Below, one piece after another: positions 1-8,503 of a stretch of 64,000 nucleotides of DNA. Position 1 is the stretch's first letter. Every line of letters starts with the position of its first letter. The notes under the pieces were generated by a model. It worked only from the letters and a program-made list of their open reading frames with translations, was not told where the DNA came from and did not search any database. This DNA comes from Roseovarius salincola (GTDB taxonomy: Bacteria; Pseudomonadota; Alphaproteobacteria; Rhodobacterales; Rhodobacteraceae), in the NCBI RefSeq assembly GCF_026891095.1, contig NZ_JAPTNL010000012.1:1-64000 (forward strand), given 5' to 3'. The position numbers were made by a program, and so were the translations under genes.

Positions 1-36
1 AAGCAGTTCGTCCAGGATTTCTTTCGAGATGGTCAT
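1..36 (-). CDS. IS256-family transposase, N-terminal fragment cut by window edge
   Basis: Only the first 12 codons lie in the window (MTISKEILDELL). This resembles the usual opening of IS256-family transposases in roseobacters. The ATG at 36–34 is preceded on the minus strand by AAGGAAG at good spacing, so the start is credible. The rest of the gene lies outside the window, so the family call rests on the N-terminus from memory and on the end-like sequence upstream. Confidence 0.4.
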   Translation of the reverse strand, partial: MTISKEILDELL

Positions 37-73
37 GCATGCTTCCTTTTGGTGAAGCATGAACCGGATCAGT

Positions 74-100
74 CATACACAAAAGATCGGACACTCTCTC
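74..100. repeat. Possible terminal inverted repeat of the IS256-type element
   Basis: The stretch around 74–100, containing CATACACAAAAGATCGGAC, lies about 40 bp upstream of the transposase start, where the element end should be. It resembles IS256-type ends I remember. The partner end is outside the window, so this cannot be confirmed here. Confidence 0.3.
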
Positions 101-605
101 TGCGAAAGGCCCATCGGCTGGCCATTCTCGCGCCGACATGTCTGCCCGGTGCGATTCACATCCCGCTGCGGTTCCTGAAGGCCAGAACACCCGACATGAT
201 CCGCAATGAGGCGGCAAGATACTGGAAGGCACGCGGCACATGACCACTGCCCGGCAAAGCGCCGGGAGTCCGTCAGAACCTGCCTCACGACCACCCCTCT
301 GGTGTTCTGCACCTGACATCAGGTTTCGCAATCAGGGAGGGGCGAGGGGCGGCAGTGCGGACGCAAGGGAATTTCACTGCCGGCCCGAACAGCACCGAAG
401 GTGCCGGGCTATCGCCAGACCGCCCCCCGGGCTGGCGATTTGGTGAGGTTGGGCGCGCCGAATGAATGAAGCGCGGATCTGGCAGGGATAAAGCGCCTCG
501 AATGAATGTCGTTCGCCATCCCGCGGTCCGGCGATAGCCCGGCACGCTGAACGACCGCGAAGGGCTGGAAACTCCTGTCGGGTCTCTTGCCTGAGGTGCC
601 GGACA
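101..605. other. Non-coding stretch between IS element and LysR gene
   Basis: No convincing gene is visible in these roughly 500 bases. The short open frames have no ribosome-binding site and no recognisable motif. The only clear structure is the inverted-repeat unit at 401–545, listed separately. Confidence 0.5.
401..545. repeat. 145-bp unit bounded by 23-bp inverted repeats
   Basis: Bases 401–423 (GTGCCGGGCTATCGCC then AGACCGC) and 523–545 are reverse complements with one mismatch in 23. The 99-bp interior holds two copies of GAATGAATG. There is no open frame worth calling inside. It could be a small non-autonomous mobile element (MITE-like) or a large RNA hairpin. Confidence 0.6.
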
Positions 606-1574
606 CTAGCGATAGGTGCGCTGGTCCATCGGGGTGGCTTCGATGCGGTCGCGCAGGCGGTCGAGCAGGGATTGTTCGGCGCGGTTCAGGGTGGCCTTGG
701 GGTTCCAGACCACATGCACGTCGATGGGGGGCGGATTGTCATAGGGGGGCAATTGCCACATGACGCCGTCATCCACGTCGCGCTTGGCGACATGGACGGG
801 CAGGGGGCCGATGCCGAGACCCGCGATCACCATGCGGCGGACTTCCTCGAGATGGCTGGAGGTGCCGATCACCGCCTCGCCCATATCGGCCTCGGCGCGC
901 ATCAGTGCCACGGGTTTGAGCGCATCCTGAAGACGGTCGGTGTCGAAGCTGACGGCGGAGTGACCCGCAAGGTCGGCGCGGGTCAGGTCGGCGCGTCCGA
1001 AAAGCGGATGCGGCGGGCCGCAGAACAGGCCGAAAAATTCGCGATAGATGCGCAGATATTCCAGCTTGGGATTGCGCTCATGCACAAGGCAGACCGCGAA
1101 GGACGAAAACCGCCCGGTGACCGAGCTGATCGCCTCGGCCGATGAGAGCACCTCGATCGACAGTGTCGCGCGCGGGTGTTCGACGTGGAATTCCGATAGC
1201 ACTTTGTCCAGCAGCGGGCAGACAACATGGCTGGCCAGCGCGATGCGCACATGGCCCGTCACCTCGTCGGTCATTTCGCGCATCAATGTCGAGAGGCGCA
1301 GGATCGAGCCCTGGATGTCCACCGCCTCGCGGTAAAGCAACTGCCCCGCGCGCGTGAGTTCGAAATGCCCCGGCTTGCGGTCGATCAGGCGGCGCCCGAC
1401 ACGGTCTTCCAGCCGCTTGAGCGCGGTCGAGACCGATGGCTGGGTCAGGCGCAGCTTGTGGGCGGCCTCGGTCACCGAGCGGGACTGCGCCAGCACGACG
1501 AAGCTGCGCAACAGGTTCCAGTCGAGATCGCGCATGAAGCGGTCGGCGTGGTCGGGGATGTCCATTGATTTCAT
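606..1574 (-). CDS. LysR-family transcriptional regulator
   Basis: A 322-aa LysR-type regulator. The winged helix-turn-helix lies at about residues 18–78 (LRSFVVLAQSRSVTEAAHKL, then LTQPSVSTALKRLEDRVG). The effector-binding domain follows from about residue 100. An alternative start three codons later (MDIP) is equally possible because neither has a clear ribosome-binding site. The gene diverges from the polyamine-type ABC operon starting at 1678, the classic arrangement for a LysR activator of its neighbour. The effector is unknown but is likely the imported compound or a breakdown product. Confidence 0.9.
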   Translation of the reverse strand: MKSMDIPDHADRFMRDLDWNLLRSFVVLAQSRSVTEAAHKLRLTQPSVSTALKRLEDRVGRRLIDRKPGHFELTRAGQLLYREAVDIQGSILRLSTLMREMTDEVTGHVRIALASHVVCPLLDKVLSEFHVEHPRATLSIEVLSSAEAISSVTGRFSSFAVCLVHERNPKLEYLRIYREFFGLFCGPPHPLFGRADLTRADLAGHSAVSFDTDRLQDALKPVALMRAEADMGEAVIGTSSHLEEVRRMVIAGLGIGPLPVHVAKRDVDDGVMWQLPPYDNPPPIDVHVVWNPKATLNRAEQSLLDRLRDRIEATPMDQRTYR

Positions 1575-1592
1575 CTATAGTGACAATTCCAA

Positions 1593-1607
1593 TTATCTAT
1601 TTGATAA
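1593..1607. promoter_or_regulatory. Candidate LysR-type operator (T-N11-A)
   Basis: TTATCTATTTGATAA is a perfect TTATC/GATAA inverted repeat with a 5-bp spacer, fitting the LysR T-N11-A box. It sits in the A+T-rich 103-bp gap between the divergent LysR gene and the ABC operon. Binding is inferred. Confidence 0.5.
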
Positions 1608-1677
1608 ATGCTTGCCGCCTTTGCATCGTGAAATCAAGCCCGGCCAAGAACGGGCGCGCGACAGGAAGGGAAGGCAT

Positions 1678-2544
1678 ATGTCGGTCGAAGCCCGTGAGGC
1701 GCGGCAACCTTGGATCTTGTTGTCACCGGCCCTGACGGCGGTGGCGCTTCTGCTGTTCGTGCCGCTGATCTTCATCGTGATCTATTCGTTCTGGCTGCGC
1801 ACGGCGACGGGCGGCGACGAGGTGGGCTTTTTCCTCGACAACTGGCAGGAGGCGCTGAGCGACGCATTTTACCGCGATATCCTGCTCAACACGCTCAAGA
1901 TCGCGGCGATCACCACATTCGTCTGTGCCGTGATGGGCTATCCGGCGGCGTATTTCATCGCCCGCGCCAAGGGCAACAAGGTGATCCTGCTGTTGCTGCT
2001 GATGCTGCCGTTCTGGATCAGCTATATCATCCGCACGATGAGCTGGATCAACATTCTGGGCGTGTCGGGCGCGCTCAATTCGGTGCTGATCTGGCTGGGC
2101 GTGATCGGCGAGCCGATCCAGATGCTTTACAATGAAACCACCGTGATCCTGGGGCTCGTGCATTTCCTGCTGCCCTTCATGGTGCTGAACGTCTTTGTCA
2201 GCCTCGACGGGATCGACACCAACCTCGAGGATGCCGCCAATTCGCTGGGCGCGACGCGCTGGCAGGCCTTTCTGCAGGTGACGCTGCCCTTGTCGCTGCC
2301 GGGGCTGGCGGCGGGGGGGCTTTTGTGTTTCGTGCTGGGCGCGGGCACCTATATCACGCCGCTGGTTCTGGGCGGGCCGAGGGATGCGATGTTCGCGAAC
2401 CTGGTGTTCGAGGCGATCATCACGCAGCTCAACTGGCCGCTGGGGTCGGCGCTGAGCCTGATGCTGCTGGCGGTGCTGGGCGCGCTGGTGCTGATCTACA
2501 ACCGCTATCTGGGCATGGCGCAACTGATGAAGGGGCTGGGCTGA
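1678..2544 (+). CDS. ABC transporter permease, spermidine/putrescine (PotB) type
   Basis: Inner-membrane subunit of an ABC importer, 288 aa, with about six hydrophobic helices. The EAA-type loop is at about residues 180–200 (LEDAANSLGATRWQAFLQV). The open frame runs far upstream, but the start at 1678 (MSVEAREAR) has GGAAGGGAAGG just before it, and the upstream part lies in the LysR promoter. It is the first gene of the operon and overlaps the next by one base (TGATG). The family transports polyamines and related cations; the exact substrate is inferred from the catabolic genes downstream. Confidence 0.88.
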   Translation: MSVEAREARQPWILLSPALTAVALLLFVPLIFIVIYSFWLRTATGGDEVGFFLDNWQEALSDAFYRDILLNTLKIAAITTFVCAVMGYPAAYFIARAKGNKVILLLLLMLPFWISYIIRTMSWINILGVSGALNSVLIWLGVIGEPIQMLYNETTVILGLVHFLLPFMVLNVFVSLDGIDTNLEDAANSLGATRWQAFLQVTLPLSLPGLAAGGLLCFVLGAGTYITPLVLGGPRDAMFANLVFEAIITQLNWPLGSALSLMLLAVLGALVLIYNRYLGMAQLMKGLG

Positions 2545-3347
2545 TGCGCGAGGGGGCTTCGATCGGATGGAACCTGGTGCGCGCCTGGACGGTGCTGGTC
2601 TATATCTTCATGTTCCTGCCGGTGGCGGTCGTGGTTCTGCTGAGCTTCAACGCCAGCCAGTTCGGCAGTTTCCCGATGACAGGTTTTTCGTTTCGCTGGT
2701 TCGTCGAACTGGCGCAGAATGACGCGATCCTGCGGGCGTTCCGCACATCGGTTGTTCTGGGCCTGCTGACGGCGGCGATCTCGACAACGCTGGGGGTTCT
2801 GGCGAGCCTTGCGCTGGTGCGGTACCGGGTGCCGGGGGCGAACATGATCTCGACGCTGCTGATCGCGCCGATCCTGGTGCCCGAGGTGGTGCTGGCGGTG
2901 GCGCTGCTCTTGTTCCTGAACTTCCTTCAGATCAACAAGAGCTTTACCCTGCTGCTTCTGGGTCATGTCATCTTTACCCTGCCGTTCGTGATCCTGGTGG
3001 TGCAGGCGCGGCTGGTTTCGATCAAGCGCGATATCGAAGAGGCCGCGATGAGCCTTGGCGCCAGCCCGCGCCAGACGTTCTTTCAGGTGACCTTGCCCTT
3101 GATGCTGCCGGCGGTTCTGGCGGGGGCGCTGTTTGCCTTCACCATCAGTTTCGACGACATCACCGGCACCCTGTTCTGGAAGCCCGGTGGTGTGGAAACC
3201 GTGCCGACGCAGATTTTCGCGATGCTGCGCAATTCGATCAGCCCCGAGATCAACGCGCTGGGAACGGTGATGATCCTGATGACGGTCGGCCTGCCCCTTC
3301 TGGGGTTGGCGCTGGCGCGTAAACTGTCAACCAAGAGCGGCGGGTAG
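2544..3347 (+). CDS. ABC transporter permease, PotC type
   Basis: Second permease of the importer, 267 aa, multi-helix membrane protein. The first helix is near residues 13–35 and the EAA loop reads EEAAMSLGASPRQTFFQV. The start at 2544 (MREGASIG) overlaps the stop of the previous gene in TGATG, indicating translational coupling. It pairs with the 1678 permease to form the membrane pore; energy comes from the ATPase encoded at 4635. Confidence 0.88.
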   Translation: MREGASIGWNLVRAWTVLVYIFMFLPVAVVVLLSFNASQFGSFPMTGFSFRWFVELAQNDAILRAFRTSVVLGLLTAAISTTLGVLASLALVRYRVPGANMISTLLIAPILVPEVVLAVALLLFLNFLQINKSFTLLLLGHVIFTLPFVILVVQARLVSIKRDIEEAAMSLGASPRQTFFQVTLPLMLPAVLAGALFAFTISFDDITGTLFWKPGGVETVPTQIFAMLRNSISPEINALGTVMILMTVGLPLLGLALARKLSTKSGG

Positions 3348-3394
3348 AGTCGGCCGCGACATAACAAAAAACCCATCTCAACAAGGAGTGACCA

Positions 3395-4549
3395 ATGACC
3401 AAGAAGATGGACAACACGACACGCTACGAGCGGTTGCGCGAGCGTTACATGAACGGCGATCTTGACCGCCGCTCCTTCCTTGGCCTGATCGGCGCGGCCG
3501 GTCTGGCTTATGGCGTCACCACGCCCTTTGCCCGCTATGCCAATGCCCAGACCGTAAGCCAGGTGCGCTTTGACGGCTGGGGCGGCGTCGTGTCCGAGGC
3601 GTTCCGCGAACATGCCTTTGACCCCTATACCGCCAAGACCGGGATCGAGGTTGTGGACGGCACCTTCGGGGGCGGCGACGAATATCTGAGCCGCGTCAAG
3701 GCCAGCCAGGAGGGCGAATACAACATCGCGCACCTGTCGGGCGTGTTCGATTACGCACGCTATCACAACCTGGGTCTGAGCGCCGAGCTGAACGAGGACA
3801 ACATCCCCAACCTGGAATTCGTCATTCCCAAGCTGGTCGACGTGTTCCGCAAGGTGAGCGACGGCAAGCTGTCCTGCGTGCCCTATGATTACGGCACCAC
3901 CGGCATCGCCTATAACCGCAAGCATATCTCGGACGAGGAGGCCAAGGAAAAGGGCGCGATGCTGCTGATCGACGAGGCCTACAAGGGCAAGATCGCGGGT
4001 TGGAGCGACTGGCGCACGCGGCTTTGGTATGCCGCCTTACAGACCGGGCAGGACCCCAACAACATCGAGGATATCGAGGCCGCATGGGATGCCGTGCGCA
4101 CGCATCGCGACCTGAGCCTGAAATACTGGGGGTCGGGTGCCGAGCTGATGAGCCTGCTGGCCGAGGAAGAGGTGTACGTGACCGAGGGCTGGTCGGGCCG
4201 TATCTATGCGCTTCAGGAGCAGGGCCACGACATGGGCTATATCGACCCGCCCAACGGCATGGGCTGGCAGGAATGCCTGTTCGTGATCAAGGGCAGCCCG
4301 ATGGAGGCCTGCGAGGAGTTGCTGAACTTCATGCTGGCGCCCGAGACCTCGATCGCGGTGGCCGAAGGGCAGAACTATCCGCCCGCGCTCGACCCGCAGA
4401 AGGTGGATCTGGGCGACAAGATCCCGAGCCTGCCCGCGTTCGATCCGACCGGCACGCTGGAGGGGCTGACCTTTGCCGATCCGGAGTACTGGAACGGCAA
4501 CGAGCAGGAATGGTCCAAGACCTTCGGACGCGTCCAGAAGGGTTACTGA
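3395..4549 (+). CDS. Periplasmic substrate-binding protein, PotD-like, with Tat-type signal
   Basis: A 384-aa extracellular solute-binding protein (bacterial family 1/PotD type) that should capture the substrate in the periplasm. A twin-arginine stretch (DRRSFLGLIGAAGLAYG, about residues 24–40) precedes a likely cleavage site near ANAQ, so export of a folded protein by the Tat route is probable. A clear AAGGAG precedes the ATG. It lies between the permease genes and the ATPase gene. A strong hairpin follows it (4563–4597), probably raising its expression relative to the ATPase. Confidence 0.88.
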   Translation: MTKKMDNTTRYERLRERYMNGDLDRRSFLGLIGAAGLAYGVTTPFARYANAQTVSQVRFDGWGGVVSEAFREHAFDPYTAKTGIEVVDGTFGGGDEYLSRVKASQEGEYNIAHLSGVFDYARYHNLGLSAELNEDNIPNLEFVIPKLVDVFRKVSDGKLSCVPYDYGTTGIAYNRKHISDEEAKEKGAMLLIDEAYKGKIAGWSDWRTRLWYAALQTGQDPNNIEDIEAAWDAVRTHRDLSLKYWGSGAELMSLLAEEEVYVTEGWSGRIYALQEQGHDMGYIDPPNGMGWQECLFVIKGSPMEACEELLNFMLAPETSIAVAEGQNYPPALDPQKVDLGDKIPSLPAFDPTGTLEGLTFADPEYWNGNEQEWSKTFGRVQKGY

Positions 4550-4562
4550 ACCGCGTGAAAGC

Positions 4563-4597
4563 GACGATTCCGGCCCGCGTTCGGGACCGGGATCGTC
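4563..4597 (+). promoter_or_regulatory. Intra-operon hairpin after binding-protein gene
   Basis: Arms GACGATTCCGGCCCG (4563–4577) and CGGGACCGGGATCGTC (4582–4597) fold into a near-complete stem around a CGTT loop. There is no T-tract, so it is more likely an mRNA-stabilising or partial-termination hairpin than a full terminator. It lies between the binding-protein and ATPase genes. Confidence 0.65.
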
Positions 4598-4634
4598 CAC
4601 CGATATCCGATTTCACTGCCGCAGGAGGCCTTGG

Positions 4635-5708
4635 ATGAGCGCCGTCACCCTGAACAATATCGTCAAGCGTTTCGGCACCTTCACCGCCGTGCACCAGTCC
4701 TCGCTGGAGATCGCCGAGGGCGCGTTCGTCACGCTGCTGGGGCCGTCGGGATGTGGCAAGACCACCAACCTGCGGATGATCGCGGGGCTGCTGGATCCGA
4801 CCGAGGGCGAGATCCTGATCGGCGGCAAGCGCGTCAACGACGTGCCCATCCACAAGCGCAACCTGGGGCTGGTGTTCCAGAATTACGCGCTCTTTCCGCA
4901 CAAGACCGTGGCCGAGAACGTGGCCTTCGGGCTGAAATACCGCGACGTGCCCTCGGGCGACATCCGCCGCCGCGTGCAGGATGCACTGGAGCTGGTGCAA
5001 TTGCCCAATGTGGGCGAACGCTATCCCAAGGAACTTTCGGGCGGGCAGCAACAGCGCATTGCGCTGGCGCGCGCCATCGTCATTGAACCGGACGTGCTGT
5101 TGCTTGACGAGCCGCTGTCGGCGCTTGACGCGAACCTGCGCGAGGACATGCGCGTCGAACTCAAGCGCATCCAGGAGCGGATCGGCGTGACCACGGTTTT
5201 CGTGACCCATGACCAGTCCGAGGCGCTGGCCATGTCGGATCAGATCGTGGTGATGTCAGCGGGCCGGGTGGAACAGGTCGGCGCGCCCCAGGAGGTCTAC
5301 AACACCCCGTCCAGCGAGTTCGTCGCCAATTTCCTTGGCGCCTCCAACATCCTCGAAGGCAAATGCACCGATATCGGCGCCGACAAGGTCGCCCTCGAGG
5401 CGCCGATATTCGGCAAGCTGGCGATCCCGGCCGAAAAAGCGCCCCTCATCAAGGGGCCTGGCCCGGCCAAGCTGGTGGTGCGCGCCGAAAAGCTTCAGCT
5501 GTCACAATCCCCCGCCCCCGATGGGGTCGTCAGCGTCCCGGCGCATGTCGAGACGGTGGATTACCAGGGCCAGGCGGTGCGCTATTTCGTGCGCGCGGGC
5601 GACACGCAGCTACAGGCCATCAACATGATCGACGGCTATCCCTTTGCCGAGGGCACCGAGGTCAATCTGCTTTTGCGGCCGCAGGATTGCGCCGCTTTGC
5701 CGGGGTAA
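4635..5708 (+). CDS. ABC transporter ATP-binding protein, PotA-like
   Basis: A 357-aa ATPase that drives the importer. Walker A is GPSGCGKTTN (about residues 36–45), the signature is LSGGQQQRIALAR, and Walker B ends in LLLDEPLSALD followed by the switch histidine in VFVTHDQSEA. The C-terminal third is a TOBE-type regulatory domain. The start at 4635 (MSAVTLNNIV) has GCAGGAGG upstream; the longer open frame runs back through the hairpin and is not used. The aminotransferase gene follows after 4 bases. Confidence 0.92.
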   Translation: MSAVTLNNIVKRFGTFTAVHQSSLEIAEGAFVTLLGPSGCGKTTNLRMIAGLLDPTEGEILIGGKRVNDVPIHKRNLGLVFQNYALFPHKTVAENVAFGLKYRDVPSGDIRRRVQDALELVQLPNVGERYPKELSGGQQQRIALARAIVIEPDVLLLDEPLSALDANLREDMRVELKRIQERIGVTTVFVTHDQSEALAMSDQIVVMSAGRVEQVGAPQEVYNTPSSEFVANFLGASNILEGKCTDIGADKVALEAPIFGKLAIPAEKAPLIKGPGPAKLVVRAEKLQLSQSPAPDGVVSVPAHVETVDYQGQAVRYFVRAGDTQLQAINMIDGYPFAEGTEVNLLLRPQDCAALPG

Positions 5709-5712
5709 GAAG

Positions 5713-7065
5713 ATGAATCAAAGACCAAGCCATCTGTTCTATCAGGGGCGTCAGCGCCGTCCGGTGCTGGACCAGGCACGCGGCGTCTACATGTGGGATG
5801 TGGACGGCAAGCGTTACCTCGACGGCTCGAGCGGGGCGATGGTGTGCAATATCGGCCATTCAAACGAAAACGTGCTGGAGGCGATGCGCCGCCAGATGGA
5901 GAAATCCACATTCGGCTACCGGCTGCATTTCGAGACCGAAGCCTCGGAGGAACTGGCCGCCAAGACCGCTGCGCTCTGCCCCGAGGGGCTGAACCGGGTG
6001 TTCTTTGTCTCGGGCGGGTCCGAAGCGGTGGAAAGCGCGATGAAGATGGCGCGCCAATATGCGCTGGCAAGGGGCGAGGGCAGCCGCTGGAAGATCATCA
6101 GCCGCGCGCCCAGCTATCACGGCTGCACGCTTGGGGCGCTGGCGATCACATCCTATGACCCGCTGACCCAGCCCTTCGCGCCGATGATGCAGGCCATGCC
6201 CAAGGTGCCTGCGCCGCGCGCCTATCTTGACGGGCTTGACCCCGACGACGAGGCGACCGGGCATCACTATGCCGACATGCTGGAAGCCAAGATCATCGAG
6301 GAAGGCCCCGAAACCGTGCTTGGCTTTATCGTGGAACCGGTGGGCGGGGCCTCGACCGGGGCGCTGCCGCCGCCGCGCGGCTACATGGAGCGGGTGCAGC
6401 AGATTTGCCGCAAATATGGTATCCTTTTCATCCTTGACGAGGTCATGACCGGCGCGGGGCGCACCGGCGCGTTTCTTGCGGCCGATCACTGGAACCTCAG
6501 CCCCGACATCATCGTCATGTCCAAGGGCTTTGCCGCCGGTTACGTGCCGCTGGGCGCGATGGTGGTGCATGAGCGGCTGGTGGAAACCGTGCTGGATCAT
6601 GGCGGCTTCCTGCATGGCTATACCTATGCCGGAAACCCGCTGGCCTGCGCCGCCGGTGTCGCCGTGATCGACGAGATCGAACGACAGGGCCTGACCCGCA
6701 ACGCCGCGATCATGGGCGACAAGCTGATCGCGCGTCTGGAAGGGTTGATGCAGCGCTATGGCATTATCGGCGACGTGCGCGGCAAGGGGCTTTTGACGGC
6801 GTTCGAATTCATGGCCGACCGCGGCAGCAAGGCGCCATTGCCCAAGCATCTGAAGGCTTTCGACCGTTTCGTGAACATCGCCTATGACAACGGGCTGATC
6901 GTCTATTCGCGGCGCACCCGCGACGGCGTGGAGGGCGACCATATCATCGTCGCCCCGCCGATGATCGTCACCGAAACGCATCTCGACGAGATCACCGGAA
7001 TGCTGGATGTGTCGCTGGCGCAATTCACCGACGAGATCCGACCCGAGCTGGACCGGATCGCCTAA
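5713..7065 (+). CDS. Class III PLP-dependent aminotransferase
   Basis: A 450-aa aminotransferase of the omega/class-III type, which moves a terminal amino group from amines or omega-amino acids onto a keto acid. Visible landmarks are the GGSEAVESAMKMAR cofactor-phosphate region, LDEVMTGAGRTG, and the catalytic lysine in MSKGFAAGY. The start at 5713 (MNQRPSHLFY) is chosen because it lies 4 bases after the ATPase stop; upstream codons overlap that gene. In this operon it could deaminate a polyamine or an omega-amino acid derived from it. Substrate is inferred. Confidence 0.9.
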   Translation: MNQRPSHLFYQGRQRRPVLDQARGVYMWDVDGKRYLDGSSGAMVCNIGHSNENVLEAMRRQMEKSTFGYRLHFETEASEELAAKTAALCPEGLNRVFFVSGGSEAVESAMKMARQYALARGEGSRWKIISRAPSYHGCTLGALAITSYDPLTQPFAPMMQAMPKVPAPRAYLDGLDPDDEATGHHYADMLEAKIIEEGPETVLGFIVEPVGGASTGALPPPRGYMERVQQICRKYGILFILDEVMTGAGRTGAFLAADHWNLSPDIIVMSKGFAAGYVPLGAMVVHERLVETVLDHGGFLHGYTYAGNPLACAAGVAVIDEIERQGLTRNAAIMGDKLIARLEGLMQRYGIIGDVRGKGLLTAFEFMADRGSKAPLPKHLKAFDRFVNIAYDNGLIVYSRRTRDGVEGDHIIVAPPMIVTETHLDEITGMLDVSLAQFTDEIRPELDRIA

Positions 7066-7083
7066 GGCAGGACAGGACAAACC

Positions 7084-8010
7084 ATGTCGGACATCATCAT
7101 CACCTGTGCGGTCACGGGCTCGATTCACACGCCTTCGATGTCGCCGCACCTGCCGGTCAGCGCCGAGGAGATCACCGAACAGGCGGTCGGTGCCGCCGAG
7201 GCGGGCGCGTCGATCCTGCATCTGCATGCGCGCGACCCGGAAACCGGGCGGCCTTCGGCGGATGTGGATCATTTCATGGCCTTCCTGCCGCGCATCCACC
7301 AACGCAGTGACGCGGTGCTGAACCTGTCGACCGGGGGCAGCGCGATCATGAGCCTTGACGAGCGTCTGGCCGCGCCCTTGCGGGCCGAGCCCGAGATGGC
7401 CTCGCTCAACATGGGGTCGATGAATTTCGCGCTATACCCGGCGGCGGAGCGGATCACCGAATGGAAGCATGACTGGGAAAAACCCTTCCTCGAAGAGTCC
7501 GACGATCTGGTGTTCAAGAACACGCCGCGCGATATCGCGCGCATCCTGAGCGAGTTGGGGCAGGAGCGCGGCGCGCGGTTCGAGTTCGAGTGCTATGACC
7601 TGTCGCATCTCTACATGCTCAAGCATTTCGTCGATCGCGGGCTGGTGCGCGCGCCGCTGTTCATCCAGTTCGTCTTCGGCGTGCTGGGGGGCATGGGCGC
7701 CGACCCCGAGAACCTGACCCATATGGTCCGCATCGCCGACAAGCTTTTCGGCAAGGATTACATGTTCTCGGTGCTGGCGGCCGGGCGTCATCAGATGCCG
7801 CTGATCACCATGGCGGCGGCGATGGGCGGGCATGTGCGCGTCGGGCTGGAAGACAGCCTGACCATCGCGCGCGGCCAGCTGGCGCGCAGCAATGCCGAAC
7901 AGGTGGTCAAGATCCGCGGTATCGTCGAGGCGCTGGGCCGCACGGTTGCATCACCCGCAAAGGCGCGCGATATGCTGGGGCTGAAAGGCGCCGACAGAAC
8001 CGCGATTTGA
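7084..8010 (+). CDS. Beta-keto acid cleavage enzyme (BKACE, DUF849)
   Basis: A 308-aa zinc enzyme of the BKACE family, whose founding member condenses 3-keto-5-aminohexanoate with acetyl-CoA to give acetoacetate and an aminoacyl-CoA. The zinc motif HLHARD is at residues 46–51, and HVRVGLED near 250–257 supplies further conserved residues. BKACE members act on many beta-keto acids, so the substrate here is open. Coming straight after an aminotransferase, it probably splits a beta-keto acid made by that enzyme. It is part of the same transcript (18-base gap). Confidence 0.9.
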   Translation: MSDIIITCAVTGSIHTPSMSPHLPVSAEEITEQAVGAAEAGASILHLHARDPETGRPSADVDHFMAFLPRIHQRSDAVLNLSTGGSAIMSLDERLAAPLRAEPEMASLNMGSMNFALYPAAERITEWKHDWEKPFLEESDDLVFKNTPRDIARILSELGQERGARFEFECYDLSHLYMLKHFVDRGLVRAPLFIQFVFGVLGGMGADPENLTHMVRIADKLFGKDYMFSVLAAGRHQMPLITMAAAMGGHVRVGLEDSLTIARGQLARSNAEQVVKIRGIVEALGRTVASPAKARDMLGLKGADRTAI

Positions 8011-8011
8011 C

Positions 8012-8503
8012 GTGATGCAGGATATTGCCCTTACCCCCGTGACCACCGAGCGCGACCTTGATCTGCTGGATGAGGCGCTGCGCCGCCTGAGCGGTGATCT
8101 GGGCGATTCCCATGTTGCGGGGCGCGCGGCGCTGGCGCGCGCGCTTTGCGGTGCGCATCCGGCGGCGCACGGGATGCTGGCGCTTCATGGCGGTGCGCTG
8201 CGCGGTGCGGCGCTGTTCAGCCCGGTGTTTTCGACTGTGCGCGGTGCGGCGGGTGTGTATGTATCGGATCTGTGGGTGGCGGATGCGGCGCGCGGCCTCG
8301 GGCTGGGGCGGCGGCTTCTGGGGGCCGTGGGCGTGCGCGCCGGGCGGCTCTGGCGCGCGAGGTGGCTGACGCTGGCGGTCTATGATCATTCGACCGCCTC
8401 GCGCCGGTTCTATGAGCGGCTGGGCTTTGAGCCGCAGACCGATGCGACGGTGATGAAACTCGGCCCCGAGGGCTTTGCGGAACTGATGAGGAACGCGGGA
8501 TGA
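8012..8503 (+). CDS. GNAT-family N-acetyltransferase
   Basis: An acetyl-CoA-dependent N-acetyltransferase of about 163 aa. The acetyl-CoA-binding motif A is visible as LWVADAARGLGLGRRLLGAV (about residues 89–108). The C-terminal motif AVYDHSTASRRFYERLGF is typical of the fold. The start could be GTG 8012 or the ATG three bases later. It sits between the BKACE gene and a deacetylase-like gene, and its stop overlaps the next start (ATGA). A role in acetylating a polyamine intermediate is plausible but inferred. Confidence 0.85.
   Translation: MMQDIALTPVTTERDLDLLDEALRRLSGDLGDSHVAGRAALARALCGAHPAAHGMLALHGGALRGAALFSPVFSTVRGAAGVYVSDLWVADAARGLGLGRRLLGAVGVRAGRLWRARWLTLAVYDHSTASRRFYERLGFEPQTDATVMKLGPEGFAELMRNAG

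Noticed and set aside
1354..1677. Upstream extension of the first permease
   Set aside because: It runs antisense through the LysR gene and its promoter; a strong start site exists at 1678.
5860..7302. 480-codon open frame on the minus strand
   Set aside because: It mirrors the aminotransferase gene on the plus strand; the translation is His/Arg/Gln-rich with no family features, as expected from high G+C DNA.
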